Part shown: positions 11,443 to 20,943 of the stretch, in pieces
Numbering within the stretch: the stretch's first letter is position 1
Layout: every line of letters begins with the position of its first letter
Assembly: GCF_006715045.1 (NCBI RefSeq)
Contig: NZ_VFML01000001.1
Location: 3,440,501 to 3,504,500 of the forward strand
Length of the DNA: 64,000 nt
Origin: Amycolatopsis cihanbeyliensis
GTDB taxonomy: Bacteria > Actinomycetota > Actinomycetes > Mycobacteriales > Pseudonocardiaceae
Reading direction: 5' to 3'
The notes under the pieces: model-generated
Databases searched by the model: none
Told to the model about the DNA's origin: nothing
The model's input: the letters and a program-made list of their open reading frames with translations, nothing else
Program-made: the position numbers and the translations under genes

Positions 11443-12818
11443 CGGTCCACTCCCCCCATCACGGGGTCGATCGAGGCCACCGCGGCGATCATGTCGGCGA
11501 CCAGGCCGCCTTCCGACATGGCGGGCATCGACTGCAGGTTGACGAAGCTGGGTTCCCGGACGTGCACCCGCATCGGCCGGGTGCCCCCGTCGGACACCAT
11601 GTGGTACCCGAGCTCGCCGCGCGGCGACTCGACCGGCACGTACACCTGGCCCGGCGGAACCCGGAAGCCCTCGGTCACCAGCTTGAAGTGGTGGATCAGC
11701 GACTCCATCGACTGGCCCATGATCTTGCGGACGTGCTCCAGCGAGTTGCCCATGCCGTCGCTGGAGATGGACAGCTGGGCAGGCCAGGCGATCTTCTTGT
11801 CCTCCACCATCACCGGGCCCGGCTCCAGCTTCTTCAGCACCTGCCGGATGATCCGCAGGGACTGGTGCATCTCCTCGACCCGGATCAGGTACCGGGCCCA
11901 GCAGTCGGCCTCGTTCGAGGTGGGGATGTCGAAATCGAACTCGTCGTAGCAGGAGTACGGCTCGATCTTGCGCAGGTCCCAGGCCAGCCCGGCGGAGCGC
12001 AGCACCGGCCCGGTGATGCCGAGCGAGAGGCAGGCGTCCACCGGGAGGTAGCCGACGCCCTTCAGCCGGTTGCGCCAGATCGGCTGCCCGGTGAACAGCT
12101 TGTCGTACTGCGGCAGCCGCTTGTCCATCACCTTGCAGAACTCGGTGACCTTCTCGTGGAAGTCCGGCGGCATGTCCTGGGCAAGCCCGCCGGGCCGGAT
12201 GAAGGCGTGGTTCATCCGCAGCCCGGTCAGGTGCTCCAGCAGGTGCAGCACTTCCTCCCGCTCGCGGAACCCGTAGGTCATCGCCGTGGAGGCACCGAGC
12301 TCCATCCCGCCGGTGGCGATGTAGACGAAATGCGAACCCAGCCGGTTCAGCTCGAGCAGCAGCACGCGCAGCAGCTGGGCGCGCCGCGGCACCTCGACCT
12401 CGAGCAGCTTCTCCACCGCGAGGCAGTAGGCCATCTCGTTGGCCAGCGGGGCGAGGTAGTCCATCCGCGTGACGAAGGTGACGCCCTGGGTCCAGGTGCG
12501 GTACTCGCAGTTCTTCTCGATCCCGGTGTGCAGGTAGCCGATCACCGAGCGGAGGTTGGTGATCGTCTCCCCCTCCAGCTCCAGCACCAGGCGGAGCACG
12601 CCGTGGGTGGAGGGGTGCTGCGGCCCCATGTTGATGACCATGCGCTCGTCATGCTCGGGGTCCAGGTCGGAGAGGAAATCCTCCCAGTCGCCACCGCTGA
12701 CGGTGTAGACCCGACCTTCGGTGGTCTCCCTGGAGTCCGCGTAGGGCCTGCTGTCGGCACCCTCGGCCGTCGTGTCGGTGCCGGTGCTGTGCTCGGCAAT
12801 GCGATCGCTACTGGTCAC
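11439..12818 (-). CDS. nuoD: NADH-quinone oxidoreductase subunit D
   Basis: The 49-kDa-type subunit lining the quinone-binding pocket, related to the large subunit of [NiFe] hydrogenase but without metal ligands. Recognisable stretches are [36 protein letters not shown], and the C-terminal [14 protein letters not shown]. Length 459 residues. The start is a GTG at 12818 overlapping the nuoC stop (GTGA). The N-terminal 40 residues are hydrophilic and poorly conserved. Confidence 0.96.
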   Translation of the reverse strand: MTSSDRIAEHSTGTDTTAEGADSRPYADSRETTEGRVYTVSGGDWEDFLSDLDPEHDERMVINMGPQHPSTHGVLRLVLELEGETITNLRSVIGYLHTGIEKNCEYRTWTQGVTFVTRMDYLAPLANEMAYCLAVEKLLEVEVPRRAQLLRVLLLELNRLGSHFVYIATGGMELGASTAMTYGFREREEVLHLLEHLTGLRMNHAFIRPGGLAQDMPPDFHEKVTEFCKVMDKRLPQYDKLFTGQPIWRNRLKGVGYLPVDACLSLGITGPVLRSAGLAWDLRKIEPYSCYDEFDFDIPTSNEADCWARYLIRVEEMHQSLRIIRQVLKKLEPGPVMVEDKKIAWPAQLSISSDGMGNSLEHVRKIMGQSMESLIHHFKLVTEGFRVPPGQVYVPVESPRGELGYHMVSDGGTRPMRVHVREPSFVNLQSMPAMSEGGLVADMIAAVASIDPVMGGVDR

Positions 12819-13588
12819 GAGTACGACCTCCGCTGATCGGGTGGCGGGATCTCAGCGCCCTTGTACTCGACCGGAATCCCACCGAGCGGGTAGTCCTTGC
12901 GCTGCGGGTGGCCGTCCCAGTCGTCCGGCATCAGGATGCGGGTCAGCGCGGGATGCCCCTCGTAGACGATCCCGAACATGTCGTAGGCCTCCCGCTCCTG
13001 CCAGTCGGCGGTGGCGTAAACCTCCACGACGGAAGGGAGATGCGGGTCCTCGACATCCAGGGTGACCTCGAGCCGGATCCGGCGGCGGAACGTCATGGAC
13101 ATCAGGTGGTACACCGAGTGCAGCCGCTGCGGCACCTCCGGCCCGTAGTCCACACCGGACACCGAGTTGCACATCTCGAACCGCAGGCCGGGGTCGTCAC
13201 GCAGGGTGCGGCAGACCTCGACCAGGTGTTCCCTTGCGACGTAGAAGGTGATCTCGCCGCGGTCCACGGTGACCTGCTGAATGGCCTCGGCCACCGGGAT
13301 TCCGTTGTCTCCCAGCGCGGCGAAGAACTCGTCGGCGAACTCGTCGAACCAGCCGCCGTAGGGCCGCTCGGCGGGCGATGGGGTGTAGGCGGGCAGCCGC
13401 AGGCCGCCGTAACCCGAGGTGTCCCCGGTGCCGGATACACCGAACATGCCCTGGCGCGGCCTGCCGGCGACCACGGGCTCGGCAGGCTCCGCGGGACGCG
13501 GGCCCGCCGGTTCGAGGCCGCCCTCTTCGCGCTCGGCGCTGGACTGGCGGTCGCCGGGCCGCGGTGTGGTGGGTTCGTCGTCAGTCAC
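12815..13588 (-). CDS. nuoC: NADH-quinone oxidoreductase subunit C
   Basis: The 30-kDa-type peripheral subunit, 257 residues, separate from NuoD as in most actinobacteria. The conserved block [20 protein letters not shown] near residues 200-220 and the downstream [17 protein letters not shown] are diagnostic. The first about 75 residues are a Pro/Glu/Gly-rich extension. GTG start at 13588, 6 nt after the nuoB stop. Confidence 0.95.
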   Translation of the reverse strand: MTDDEPTTPRPGDRQSSAEREEGGLEPAGPRPAEPAEPVVAGRPRQGMFGVSGTGDTSGYGGLRLPAYTPSPAERPYGGWFDEFADEFFAALGDNGIPVAEAIQQVTVDRGEITFYVAREHLVEVCRTLRDDPGLRFEMCNSVSGVDYGPEVPQRLHSVYHLMSMTFRRRIRLEVTLDVEDPHLPSVVEVYATADWQEREAYDMFGIVYEGHPALTRILMPDDWDGHPQRKDYPLGGIPVEYKGAEIPPPDQRRSYS

Positions 13589-13594
13589 GGGCGC

Positions 13595-14143
13595 TCACTT
13601 CTTCGCGTACTTGATCGACGAGGGCACCAGCTCGGTCCGTTCACCGCTGGCGGCACGCAGGGCCGCGCGGCGCGGACCCATCGGCTCGTCCTGGATCTTG
13701 GCGTGCAGCTTGAGGATCGCGTCCAGCAGCATCTCCGGCCGCGGCGGGCAGCCGGGCAGGTACATGTCCACCGGGACGATGTGGTCCACGCCCTGCACCA
13801 CGGCGTAGTTGTTGAACATCCCGCCGGAGGACGCGCACACGCCCATGGAAAGCACCCAGCGCGGCTCGGCCATCTGGTCGTAGATCTGGCGCAGCACCGG
13901 GGCCATCTTCTGGCTGACCCGGCCGGCGACGATCATCAGGTCGGCCTGCCGCGGGGTAGCGCTGAACCGCTCCATGCCGAACCGCGCGATGTCGTACCGG
14001 GACCCGCCCGTGGTCATCATCTCGATCGCGCAGCAGGCCAGGCCGAATGTCGCGGGCCAGAGCGAGTTCTTCCGTGCCCAGTTGACCAGGCCTTCCAGGC
14101 TGGCCAGCAGGATTCCGTTGGGTAACTTCTCTTCCAGACCCAT
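13595..14143 (-). CDS. nuoB: NADH-quinone oxidoreductase subunit B (N2 cluster)
   Basis: Carries the terminal [4Fe-4S] cluster N2, the direct electron donor to the quinone. All four ligands are present: the tandem C37-C38 in [10 protein letters not shown]103 in GVCASSGG and C132 in PGCPPRPE. At 182 residues it is of normal length. ATG at 14143, 12 nt downstream of nuoA. Confidence 0.97.
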   Translation of the reverse strand: MGLEEKLPNGILLASLEGLVNWARKNSLWPATFGLACCAIEMMTTGGSRYDIARFGMERFSATPRQADLMIVAGRVSQKMAPVLRQIYDQMAEPRWVLSMGVCASSGGMFNNYAVVQGVDHIVPVDMYLPGCPPRPEMLLDAILKLHAKIQDEPMGPRRAALRAASGERTELVPSSIKYAKK

Positions 14144-14155
14144 AGCGAGCCTCCC

Positions 14156-14584
14156 CTAGTTCCAGTCCAGCCCGCCGCGCATCCACACGTAGATGTCGGC
14201 GATGAAGAAGGTCGCGATGAACAGCGTGGCGGCCGCGAATCCCCAGAGACCGAGCGAGTCCGCCGCCACCGCGTACGGGAACAGGAACACCATCTCGATG
14301 TCGAAGAGGATGAACAGCATCGCGGTCACGTAGTAGGCGACCGGCATCCGGCCGCCGCCCACGACGGGCTGTGGCGAGGGCTCGATCCCGCACTCGTACG
14401 CCTGGAACTTCGCCTTGTTGAAGCGACTGGGGCCGAGCAACGGGCCGAGCAGTACGGAGAACACCGCGAACGCGGCGGCCAGCGCGAACAGCACCACGAG
14501 CGGCAGGTACATATCCAGGTTGGGCGCGGTCGCACCCTGCGCCAACTGCTCGCTCGCTACTAACCTCAGCACGGTCCTGGCCAT
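14156..14584 (-). CDS. nuoA: NADH-quinone oxidoreductase subunit A
   Basis: First gene of the operon: a three-helix membrane subunit. The conserved motif KFQAYECGIEP is present, followed by two helices. The start is uncertain. The ATG at 14584 gives 142 residues with GGAAAGG abutting it, too close for an ideal ribosome site. An internal ATG at 14512 (MYLPLVVLFALAAAF) would give a more usual 118-residue protein but lacks a clear ribosome site. Confidence 0.93.
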   Translation of the reverse strand: MARTVLRLVASEQLAQGATAPNLDMYLPLVVLFALAAAFAVFSVLLGPLLGPSRFNKAKFQAYECGIEPSPQPVVGGGRMPVAYYVTAMLFILFDIEMVFLFPYAVAADSLGLWGFAAATLFIATFFIADIYVWMRGGLDWN

Positions 14585-14729
14585 CCTTTCCGCGCCGCTG
14601 CCGGTGGACGTGGTCTGTGCAACTGCCTCGGCGGCACCCTAAGGGACCTTCATCACACCGCCGAGTGTTAGGGCAGCCTTACAAAGCGTGCTCACCACTC
14701 CAGAACCCACGTATTCACTGATCGGGACT

Positions 14730-14747
14730 TTGTGAAAATCTTCACAA
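14730..14747. promoter_or_regulatory. Rex operator 1 of nuo operon
   Basis: Perfect inverted repeat TTGTGAA-AATC-TTCACAA. Its arms and 4-nt spacer match the Rex operator described for Streptomyces (TGTGAA-N4-TTCACA). In Streptomyces the nuo operon is a known Rex target, and a rex gene lies in this window at 46639-47502. It is the nearer of two sites to nuoA. Confidence 0.9.
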
Positions 14748-14761
14748 GGGTATCGTCGACG

Positions 14762-14779
14762 TTGTGAAGCCATTCACAA
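14762..14779. promoter_or_regulatory. Rex operator 2 of nuo operon
   Basis: Second perfect inverted repeat, TTGTGAA-GCCA-TTCACAA, whose centre is 32 bp from that of the first, about three helical turns. Two sites on the same DNA face would suit cooperative binding of two Rex dimers. The arms are identical to those of site 1; only the spacer differs. Confidence 0.9.
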
Positions 14780-14910
14780 AGCATGGGCCCCAGTGTAGGA
14801 CGCGCCTCACATTGTTGTCTCCGGGGACCTCCAGATAAGGCCTACCTAACCAGCGGTCGGCTGCTCGGTGGTCACGAGTCGGGGACCAGCGCGAAAAGGA
14901 TCAAGGAGAC

Positions 14911-14929
14911 CCGTACCACCCCGGTACGG
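14911..14929 (-). terminator. Probable terminator after menJ
   Basis: Perfect hairpin CCGTACC-ACCCC-GGTACGG (7-bp stem, 5-nt loop), 30 nt past the menJ stop on the minus strand. It is followed by a mixed pyrimidine stretch (GTCTCCTTGATCCTTTT) and not by a clean T-run, as is common for actinobacterial terminators. It would insulate the Rex-controlled nuo promoter from menG-menJ transcription. Confidence 0.55.
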
Positions 14930-14958
14930 TGGGAAAACGCTGTGATGTATCCCACGAC

Positions 14959-16248
14959 TCAGGCGCTCGGGGTGAGCCGGGAGGCGACCGAGATGAGCCG
15001 GTCCACGGCGTCGCCACCGGAAGCGTCGTAGCAGCCGGACAGTCCTTTGTAGACCAGCGGGATGAGCGGGTTGATCCGCAGCCCGTACTTGGTGGCCGCG
15101 CGCATCACCTTCGGCTTGCCGATGGCCTTGGCGAACAGGTTGCCGAGCCGGTAGTAGCCGCCCATCAGCTCCTTCAGTGCCAGCGGGTAACCGTGCAGCG
15201 CGCGTTCCCTGGATGGGCCCTGCGACCTGGCCAGCGCCTGCTGCACGCACTCGGCGGCAAGCTGCGCGGACTCCATCGCCGCCGAGATGCCCTCACCGTT
15301 GAACGGGCTGACCATGCCACCCGCGTCGCCGAGCAGCAGCAGGCCGTCCCGGTAGTGCGGGGTGCGGTTGAACCCCATCGGCAGGCCGGCCCCGCCGATC
15401 CGGCCGACGGCGTTCTCCTCGCGGTAGCCCCATTCCTCCGGCGTCGAGTCCAGCCAGGACCGCAGCAGGGCGCGGTAGTCGGTGTTGCGGAAGGACTTCG
15501 AGGTGGACAGCATACCGAGGCCGACGTTCACCGTGCCGTCGCCGAGCGGGAAGGCCCAGCCGTAGCCGGGCAGCAGCTTCGGGTGGCGCGGGTCGCTGCG
15601 GTCCCACAGTTCCAGGTGGCCCTCGATGAACGGCTCGGCGTGCCGGGGGCTGCGGTAGTAGCGGCGCACCGCCACCCCCATCGGCCGCTTCTCCTGCTTG
15701 TCGATGCCGATCGAAAGCGCCAGCCGCGCGGACACGCCGTCGCAGGCCAGCACCAGCGGCGCCCGGTAGCTCACCGGACGTTTCTCCTGGCCCTCCTTGG
15801 CCCGCACCCCGACGACCCTTCCGGTGCGCTCGTCGGTGATCGCCGCGGTGACACCGGTGCGCTCACGCAGCCGCGCCCCCGCCTTCACCGCCGTCTTGGC
15901 CAGCAGGTCGTCGAAGTCGTGCCGGGTCCTGGCCACCCCGTAAGGCGGGTAGCTGGTGAGCTCGGGCCAGTCCAGCTCCAGGGTGAGATCGCCGGTCAGG
16001 ATGCGCAGCCCCCTGCTGTGCACCCAGCCCGCCTGCTCGCTGGTGTCCAGCCCGAGGTCGATCAGCTGCTTGACGCCGCGCGGGGTGAGGCCGTCGCCGC
16101 ACACCTTGTCCCGGGGGAAGGTCGTCTTCTCCAGCAGCAGCACGTCGATCCCGGCCCTGGCAAGGTATGTCGCCACCGTCGAGCCGGCCGGGCCCGCGCC
16201 GACGACGATGACCTGTGCGTCCTCGGCTTCGCCGCTGGAGGTGCTCAT
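14959..16248 (-). CDS. menJ: Geranylgeranyl reductase-family flavoprotein, probable menaquinone reductase MenJ
   Basis: FAD-dependent reductase of 429 residues. The N-terminal dinucleotide-binding motif [21 protein letters not shown] (from residue 13) and the conserved [16 protein letters not shown] (about 45-60) mark the geranylgeranyl reductase family, as does [15 protein letters not shown] near 300. In mycobacteria MenJ saturates one isoprenyl unit of menaquinone. Adjacency to menG, and to nuo whose electron acceptor is menaquinone, fits that role. The frame is open far upstream, but ATG 16248 ([10 protein letters not shown]) overlaps the menG stop as ATGA. Reduction of another isoprenoid remains possible. 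Confidence 0.85.
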   Translation of the reverse strand: MSTSSGEAEDAQVIVVGAGPAGSTVATYLARAGIDVLLLEKTTFPRDKVCGDGLTPRGVKQLIDLGLDTSEQAGWVHSRGLRILTGDLTLELDWPELTSYPPYGVARTRHDFDDLLAKTAVKAGARLRERTGVTAAITDERTGRVVGVRAKEGQEKRPVSYRAPLVLACDGVSARLALSIGIDKQEKRPMGVAVRRYYRSPRHAEPFIEGHLELWDRSDPRHPKLLPGYGWAFPLGDGTVNVGLGMLSTSKSFRNTDYRALLRSWLDSTPEEWGYREENAVGRIGGAGLPMGFNRTPHYRDGLLLLGDAGGMVSPFNGEGISAAMESAQLAAECVQQALARSQGPSRERALHGYPLALKELMGGYYRLGNLFAKAIGKPKVMRAATKYGLRINPLIPLVYKGLSGCYDASGGDAVDRLISVASRLTPSA

Positions 16249-16964
16249 GCCGCTGAGTCTACGGAATCCCCGGCCCACTCCGGCTTGACCGCGCGATGGA
16301 TGGCGACCACGCCGAAGGTGAGGTTCAACCACTCCACCTTGGTCCAACCCGCCGCGGCGATGATCTCGCCGAGTCCCCGCTGGTCCGGCCACTCCAGCAT
16401 CGACTCGGCGAGGTAGGCGTAGGCATCCGGGTTGGAGGAGGCGCGGCGGCCGAGCCAGGTCAGCAGGCGCAGGAGCACGTTGCGGTAGAGGAACCGGATC
16501 GGCGCGAAGGGTGGGGTGGAGGCCTCGCAGATCACCAGCCTTCCGCCCGGCCGCACCACCCTGGCGATCTCGGTCAGCGCGGCCTTGGTGTCCACGAAGT
16601 TGCGCAGCCCCAAGGAGATCGTGGCGGCGTCGAAGCTGCCGTCCGCGAACGGCAGCCGCAGGGCGTCCGCGGCGACCATGGGCACGTTCCGGTGCCGCCC
16701 GGCGCGCAACATACCCAGGGAGAAGTCGGCGGCGAGGCACCAGGCGCCGCCCCGGGCGTACTCCTCGGTGGACACCCCGGTTCCGGCGGCGAGGTCGAGC
16801 ACCTTCTCGCCGCGGCGGGCGTCCAGCACCCGGCCGGTGATCACCCGCCACCTCCGGTCGAAGCCGAAGGTCATCACGGAGTTCGCCCGGTCGTAACCGG
16901 CCGCCACGTCGTCGAACATCGACGCGACCTCGCGTGGATCCTTGTCAAGGTTCGCCCTGGACAT
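16245..16964 (-). CDS. menG: Demethylmenaquinone methyltransferase
   Basis: SAM-dependent C-methyltransferase of the UbiE/MenG family, 239 residues, performing the last step of menaquinone synthesis. The SAM motif [19 protein letters not shown] lies near residues 53-71, and the family motifs [19 protein letters not shown] (16-34) and the [10 protein letters not shown] region (near 115) are clear. It leads menJ with a 4-nt overlap. No other men enzyme has these motifs, so the call is firm. Confidence 0.95.
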   Translation of the reverse strand: MSRANLDKDPREVASMFDDVAAGYDRANSVMTFGFDRRWRVITGRVLDARRGEKVLDLAAGTGVSTEEYARGGAWCLAADFSLGMLRAGRHRNVPMVAADALRLPFADGSFDAATISLGLRNFVDTKAALTEIARVVRPGGRLVICEASTPPFAPIRFLYRNVLLRLLTWLGRRASSNPDAYAYLAESMLEWPDQRGLGEIIAAAGWTKVEWLNLTFGVVAIHRAVKPEWAGDSVDSAA

Positions 16965-17005
16965 ACCGCCACCCTAATCCGCTCACCCCCACCCCGACCG
17001 CAGCG

Positions 17006-17086
17006 CCCTGAACGTGGCGATCAGGACGTTCAACGCCGCGAACGGCACTTCTGAGACGTCTAACGTCTCGAAAGCCACGTTCAGGG
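17006..17086. repeat. 81-bp palindrome-ended dispersed repeat, copy 1
   Basis: Ends are a perfect 13-bp inverted repeat, CCCTGAACGTGGC and GCCACGTTCAGGG. Inside is a further hairpin GAGACGT-CTA-ACGTCTC at 17053-17069. A second copy of the same 81-bp length lies at 54560-54640 (75 of 81 positions identical by hand alignment). This copy lies 11 bp past the stop of the glycosyltransferase gene on the minus strand and about 40 bp upstream of menG, so it may end transcription between them. Any small open frame in it is unlikely to be real. Confidence 0.85.
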
Positions 17087-17097
17087 TCCCCGCGCGG

Positions 17098-18204
17098 TCA
17101 GCCGCGGAGGACCTGCAGCATGCCGCGCACCGCGTTCGGCCAGGCGAACTCCTCGGCGCGCGCCCGCGCCGCCGCCCTGCGGTCCCGTTCCGGCGCCGCC
17201 AGCAGCCCGGTGACGGCGGTGGCGAACGCGGGTGCGCGGTCCGTCACCGCCGCGCCGCAGCCGGGACGCACGATCTCCCGCAGGGCGGAGGAGGCGGACA
17301 CCACCACCGGGGTCCCGGAGGCCAGCGCCTCCAGCGCGGCGAGGCCGAAGGTCTCGTGCGGGCCGGGCGCGAGGGAGACATCCGCGCTGGCCAGCAGCCG
17401 GGCGACGGCGGCGCGGTCGGCGAGGAAACCGAGGAAGGTCACCGGCAGCCCGCGGGCCCGGCGTTCCAGCACCCGCCTGCGCGGCCCGTCACCCGCGATG
17501 ACAAGGCGAACCCTGGCGCCCGACTCGGTCAGCTCGGCGACGGTGTCCACGCTGCGCTCCACGTGCTTCTCCGGGGAGAGCCTGCCGCAGTGCACCAGCA
17601 GGGCATCGGCGCCGTCGGCCAGGGTGTGCCGCCAGCCGTCGTCGCGCACCGTGGGGGTGAAGGTACGCAGGTCCACCCCCAGCGGCACCCTGCGCACGTT
17701 CGGCGCGGCGATCCGGTCGAACTCGTCGCGGGCGAAGTAGGTGGTGCACACCACCGTGTCGTAGCAGGCGGCCATCCTGCGGTTGGCGGCGTCCGCGGCT
17801 CGCCGGGCGAGCGGGCCGGGCAGCAGGAACTGCTCGAACAGCCGGTCCAGCCGCTCGTGCGAGATGACCACGCTCGGCACGTCGTGCCGCTTGGCCCAGG
17901 TGCCCATGCCGCGCAGGGTGAGCCGGTCGGACACCTCCAGCCGGTCCGGCCGGAGCTCGCGCAGCAACGCACGCACCCGATGCGGGTCCACCGCCCGGTA
18001 ACCACCGGTTCCCGGGATCCTGGGGGCCGGCAGGCAGTACCGGCGCACCCCCGTGGGCAACGTCTCCTCGCTGTGCCGGGTGCCGGGCACCACCAGGGTC
18101 ACCCGGTGCCCGCTGGCGACGTAGCCCGCGCCGAGGTGGTTCAGCGCGGTACGCAGGCCGCCCGAGCGGGGGCCGTAGAAGTTCGCCAGCTGGACGATGT
18201 GCAT
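17098..18204 (-). CDS. Glycosyltransferase family 4 (GT-B fold)
   Basis: Cytoplasmic or membrane-associated GT-B glycosyltransferase of 368 residues. The N-terminus MHIVQLANFYGPRSGGLRT is the acceptor-domain loop. The C-terminal donor-binding region includes LLVHCGRLSPEKHVERSVD (about 195-213) and the EX7E-type motif HETFGLAALEALASGTPVVV (near 285). The frame is open further upstream, but ATG 18204 gives the standard start, 17 nt after the neighbouring glycosyltransferase stop. Pairing with the MgtA-like gene suggests a role in cell-envelope glycolipids. The sugar and acceptor cannot be read from the sequence. Confidence 0.85.
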   Translation of the reverse strand: MHIVQLANFYGPRSGGLRTALNHLGAGYVASGHRVTLVVPGTRHSEETLPTGVRRYCLPAPRIPGTGGYRAVDPHRVRALLRELRPDRLEVSDRLTLRGMGTWAKRHDVPSVVISHERLDRLFEQFLLPGPLARRAADAANRRMAACYDTVVCTTYFARDEFDRIAAPNVRRVPLGVDLRTFTPTVRDDGWRHTLADGADALLVHCGRLSPEKHVERSVDTVAELTESGARVRLVIAGDGPRRRVLERRARGLPVTFLGFLADRAAVARLLASADVSLAPGPHETFGLAALEALASGTPVVVSASSALREIVRPGCGAAVTDRAPAFATAVTGLLAAPERDRRAAARARAEEFAWPNAVRGMLQVLRG

Positions 18205-18221
18205 CACCGTGCGTCGCCGTT

Positions 18222-19340
18222 TCAGGCCGCGCGGGCGGCGCGACCGGTGACCGCCTCGTAGTGCCCGACCAGTTCCTGGCACACCGCGGGCCAGGTGCGG
18301 CCGAGCACCGCCGTGCGCGCCTGCCCGCCCAGCCGCGCGCGCGGGGCGGGGTCCCGCAGTTCCTCGACCCTTCGGATCAGCTCGCGACCGAAGTCGGCGC
18401 GCTCGACGGGCAGCAGGTAACCGGTCCGGCCGTGCCGGACGAGGTCGCGTGGGCCGCCCGCGGCCGGGGCCAGTACCGGCAGCCCGGAGGCCATCGCCTC
18501 CTGGACGGCCTGGCAGAAGGTCTCGTGCGGCCCCGTGTGCACGAACACGTCCAGGCTGGCGTACGCCGCGGAGAGGTCGTCGCCGTAGCGGGCACCGAGA
18601 AAGGCGGCGCCGGGAATGCGCTCGGCCAGGGATTCCCGCTCCGGACCGTCCCCGATGACGACCACCCGCACGCCGTCCATCCCCGCCAGCGCGGTGAGCC
18701 GGTCCACCTCCTTCTCCGGGGCCAGCCTGCCGACGAAGCCGACCAGCACCTCGCCGTTCGGGGCCAGCCGCGCGCGCAGGGCCGGGTCGGCGTGCGCGGG
18801 TGAGAAGCGCTCGACGTCCACGCCACGGCCCCAGCGGTGCACCCGCGGAATGCCGTGCAACCGCAGTTCCCGCACCGAGTGCGTGGAGGGGGCGAGGGTA
18901 CGGTCGGCCTGGCAGTGCAGCCTGCGCACCCAGCGCCAGGCCGCCCTGGCACCGAGCCGCAGCCCGTACGCCGCGGCGAACCCGGGGATGTCGGTCTGGT
19001 ATACCGCGACCGAGGGCACCCGCAGCCTGCGTGCGGCCGCCAGCCCGCGGGCGCCCACCACGAACGGCGAAGCCAGGTGCACCACGTCCGGGCCGAAGCC
19101 GGCGACGGCGGTGAGCACGGTCTTGGTGGGCACGCCGATCGGCAGCGAGTTCACCACCGGGAGGTCGAGTGCGGGGATGCGCACCACCGGCGCTCCCCGG
19201 TAGTCGTTCGGACCGGCGCCCGGCGCGATCACGAGCACGTCGTGCGCCCGCTCACGCAGGTGCTCCACCACTCGCAGCACGGAGTTCGTCACGCCGTTCA
19301 CCTGCGGTAGGAAGCTTTCGGTGACAATCGCGACTCGCAC
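18222..19340 (-). CDS. mgtA: MgtA-like alpha-mannosyltransferase (GT4)
   Basis: GT-B glycosyltransferase of about 372 residues starting [20 protein letters not shown], a hallmark of the GDP-mannose-dependent MgtA/PimB' family. Further motifs are [14 protein letters not shown] (acceptor side), [16 protein letters not shown] and [20 protein letters not shown] (nucleotide-sugar side). In M. tuberculosis the equivalent gene beside menG (Rv0557) mannosylates a glucuronosyl diacylglycerol anchor. The start is a GTG (19340, with another at 19349); no ATG is in frame there and the ribosome site is weak. The exact substrate is inferred from context. Confidence 0.8.
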   Translation of the reverse strand: MRVAIVTESFLPQVNGVTNSVLRVVEHLRERAHDVLVIAPGAGPNDYRGAPVVRIPALDLPVVNSLPIGVPTKTVLTAVAGFGPDVVHLASPFVVGARGLAAARRLRVPSVAVYQTDIPGFAAAYGLRLGARAAWRWVRRLHCQADRTLAPSTHSVRELRLHGIPRVHRWGRGVDVERFSPAHADPALRARLAPNGEVLVGFVGRLAPEKEVDRLTALAGMDGVRVVVIGDGPERESLAERIPGAAFLGARYGDDLSAAYASLDVFVHTGPHETFCQAVQEAMASGLPVLAPAAGGPRDLVRHGRTGYLLPVERADFGRELIRRVEELRDPAPRARLGGQARTAVLGRTWPAVCQELVGHYEAVTGRAARAA

Positions 19341-19517
19341 ATGAGGCACTGTCGCAGCCGGTCCCGGCAACCCGGCGACCATCACGTGACCGCCCGGCCA
19401 ACGCCGTGGAAAAGCTTGCTCCCAGCGGATCGACGGTCGTAAACGTTGTCGGATGGCGAGCCGCGCGTCATCTCCATGTCGCGTTCCGGACACCCGGCGT
19501 GCGCAGCCTAGAGAGGC

Positions 19518-20351
19518 GTGACTCTGCTGTCCTCTCGCCCGATGCAACCCGTGGAACCCGGGCTGCTCTCGCGAGCGCTCGAGGTTGCCGGACGGCTGGC
19601 CAACGACGCCACCGATGTGATCACCGCCACCGCGGGGCGGGGTGCGTACCCCGACACCAAGGACTCCCCTTTCGACTGGGTCACCGACACCGACCGCACC
19701 CTCGAGCGGCACACCCGGCGGGTGCTGACCGCCGAGTTCCCCGGGGTACCGGTGGTCGGTGAGGAGTTCGGCGCCGATGTGGGTGCGGACGCCGCCGAGT
19801 ACCGCTGGGTCGTCGATCCGGTCGACGGCACCGCCAACTACGTCGCGGGCGTGCCGTGGTGCGCCTACAGCCTCGCCCTGATCGACGCGTCCGGGCCGGT
19901 GGTCGGCGTGGTCGCCGACCCGTACCGCGCGCAGATCTACGCCGCCGCCCGCGGTCGTGGCGCCCGGGCGAACGGCAAGCCGGTCAAGCTGGTGGACCGG
20001 GGTGGCACCGCGGGCGCCATCGTGTGCACGGAGTTGGCCCGCACCGGGCCCTGGCCCGGCATGGGCGAGTTCATCGAGCGGGCCGCCGCGGCGCGCGCCG
20101 GCGTGCGGGTGCTCGGCTCGGCGGCGCTGTCCATCGCGCAGGTGGCGCTCGGCCACGCCACGGCCGCGGTGCTGCACAGCTACCACGAATGGGACGTGGC
20201 GGGGTCCGTCGCGATGGCCATCGAGGCGGGCGCGGTGGTGCTGGACCGCCGTGGTGCGGGCACCGCGCTGCCCGCGGACGGCCTGCTGGTGGCCGCGCCG
20301 AGCGTGGCCGAGGAGGTCCTGACCTGGTGGCAGGAGACCGTCAGCGGGTAA
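19518..20351 (+). CDS. Inositol monophosphatase family protein
   Basis: Mg2+-dependent, Li+-sensitive phosphatase family member of 277 residues. The three metal-site motifs are present: [20 protein letters not shown] and, near the C-terminus, [17 protein letters not shown]. The likely start is a GTG at 19518 just after GAGAGG; a downstream ATG at 19542 has no ribosome site. Transcribed away from mgtA. Substrate may be inositol phosphate, histidinol phosphate or another sugar phosphate; the location among envelope-glycolipid genes favours inositol phosphate, but this is inference. Confidence 0.88.
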   Translation: MTLLSSRPMQPVEPGLLSRALEVAGRLANDATDVITATAGRGAYPDTKDSPFDWVTDTDRTLERHTRRVLTAEFPGVPVVGEEFGADVGADAAEYRWVVDPVDGTANYVAGVPWCAYSLALIDASGPVVGVVADPYRAQIYAAARGRGARANGKPVKLVDRGGTAGAIVCTELARTGPWPGMGEFIERAAAARAGVRVLGSAALSIAQVALGHATAAVLHSYHEWDVAGSVAMAIEAGAVVLDRRGAGTALPADGLLVAAPSVAEEVLTWWQETVSG

Positions 20352-20378
20352 CCGGAAGCCACTGCTGACCGTACGTCA

Positions 20379-20460
20379 ACAGCAAACTCGCGCGCGTGGA
20401 CAGCCAACTCGCGCGCGTGAGCGGCAAACACGCCGACGTGAACGGCAAACACGATGTTCA
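20379..20460. repeat. Tandem 21-bp repeat, about four units
   Basis: Four head-to-tail units begin at 20379, 20400, 20421 and 20442, the last incomplete. The consensus is close to ACGGCAAACTCGCGCGCGTGA. Units 1 and 2 differ at 2 positions; units 3 and 4 have drifted. The array fills the gap between the convergent inositol-phosphatase gene and DUF3592 gene and overlaps the last codon of the latter. It is not a CRISPR array, because there are no spacers. Confidence 0.8.
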
Positions 20461-20919
20461 GCGGCGGCGGGAGCGTAGCCACCACAGCAGCGGGCCGGCC
20501 ACCAGCCAGGTGAACAGGATGGTGGTGCCCAGCGGTAGCAGGGTGAGCACCCAGGTCCGGCCGGCGACCCTGGCCAGTTCCGGGTCGGTCACGTCGTACT
20601 CGATCCACACCAGGTCGCCCTCGGCGAGGCCGTCCGGGTAGAGCACGCCGTTGGCCGGGCTGTGCGAGACCCCGTCCGGGGTCTCGTAGCGGATGATCGT
20701 GCGGTCGAAGGACACCTGCTCGACCCGCGCGTTCGCGGTGCCGAGGTTCGCGGTGATCGCGCGATCGTTGCGGATCGCCGCGAACACCAGGGCCACGCAC
20801 AGCAGCGTGAGCGCCGCGGCCAGGCCGAGCACCACCCGCGCGCCGATCCGCCACGGGTCCCGGCCGTTTCCCGCGCGGGAAACGGCCGGGCCGCCCGAGG
20901 TGTCGCTACCTGCTGTCAC
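20458..20919 (-). CDS. DUF3592-type membrane protein
   Basis: A 153-residue protein with a transmembrane helix near residues 28-50 (ARVVLGLAAALTLLCVALV), an extracytoplasmic domain of about 60 residues, and a second helix near 122-145 ending in basic residues. The middle domain (RVEQVSFDRTIIRYETPDG) matches the DUF3592 pattern. As I recall, a similar protein lies beside mgtA and menD in mycobacteria (Rv0556). Function unknown. Stands alone between a repeat array and a peptidase gene on the same strand. Confidence 0.8.
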   Translation of the reverse strand: MTAGSDTSGGPAVSRAGNGRDPWRIGARVVLGLAAALTLLCVALVFAAIRNDRAITANLGTANARVEQVSFDRTIIRYETPDGVSHSPANGVLYPDGLAEGDLVWIEYDVTDPELARVAGRTWVLTLLPLGTTILFTWLVAGPLLWWLRSRRR

Positions 20920-20943
20920 GACCCGAGCATACGAGTCGGGCCA

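Larger units (their letters stand above)
14585..14958. other. Intergenic region upstream of nuoA (374 bp)
   Basis: No coding region is supported here. It holds two Rex-type operators (14730-14747 and 14762-14779), a probable terminator for menJ-menG (14911-14929), and so presumably the nuo promoter, which reads leftward. A possible -35/-10 pair on the minus strand is TTCACA (inside the nearer operator) and TACGTG 17 nt downstream, but the -10 is a weak match. The roughly 145 bp between the operators and nuoA would be a long leader with no structure that I recognise. Confidence 0.6.

Noticed and set aside
17014..17100. Small peptide frame across the 81-bp repeat
   Set aside because: The same peptide-like text appears at both repeat copies and follows the palindrome, not a ribosome site. 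It is a by-product of the repeat.
20379..20460. CRISPR array
   Set aside because: Units are head to tail with no unique spacers and no cas genes are present.
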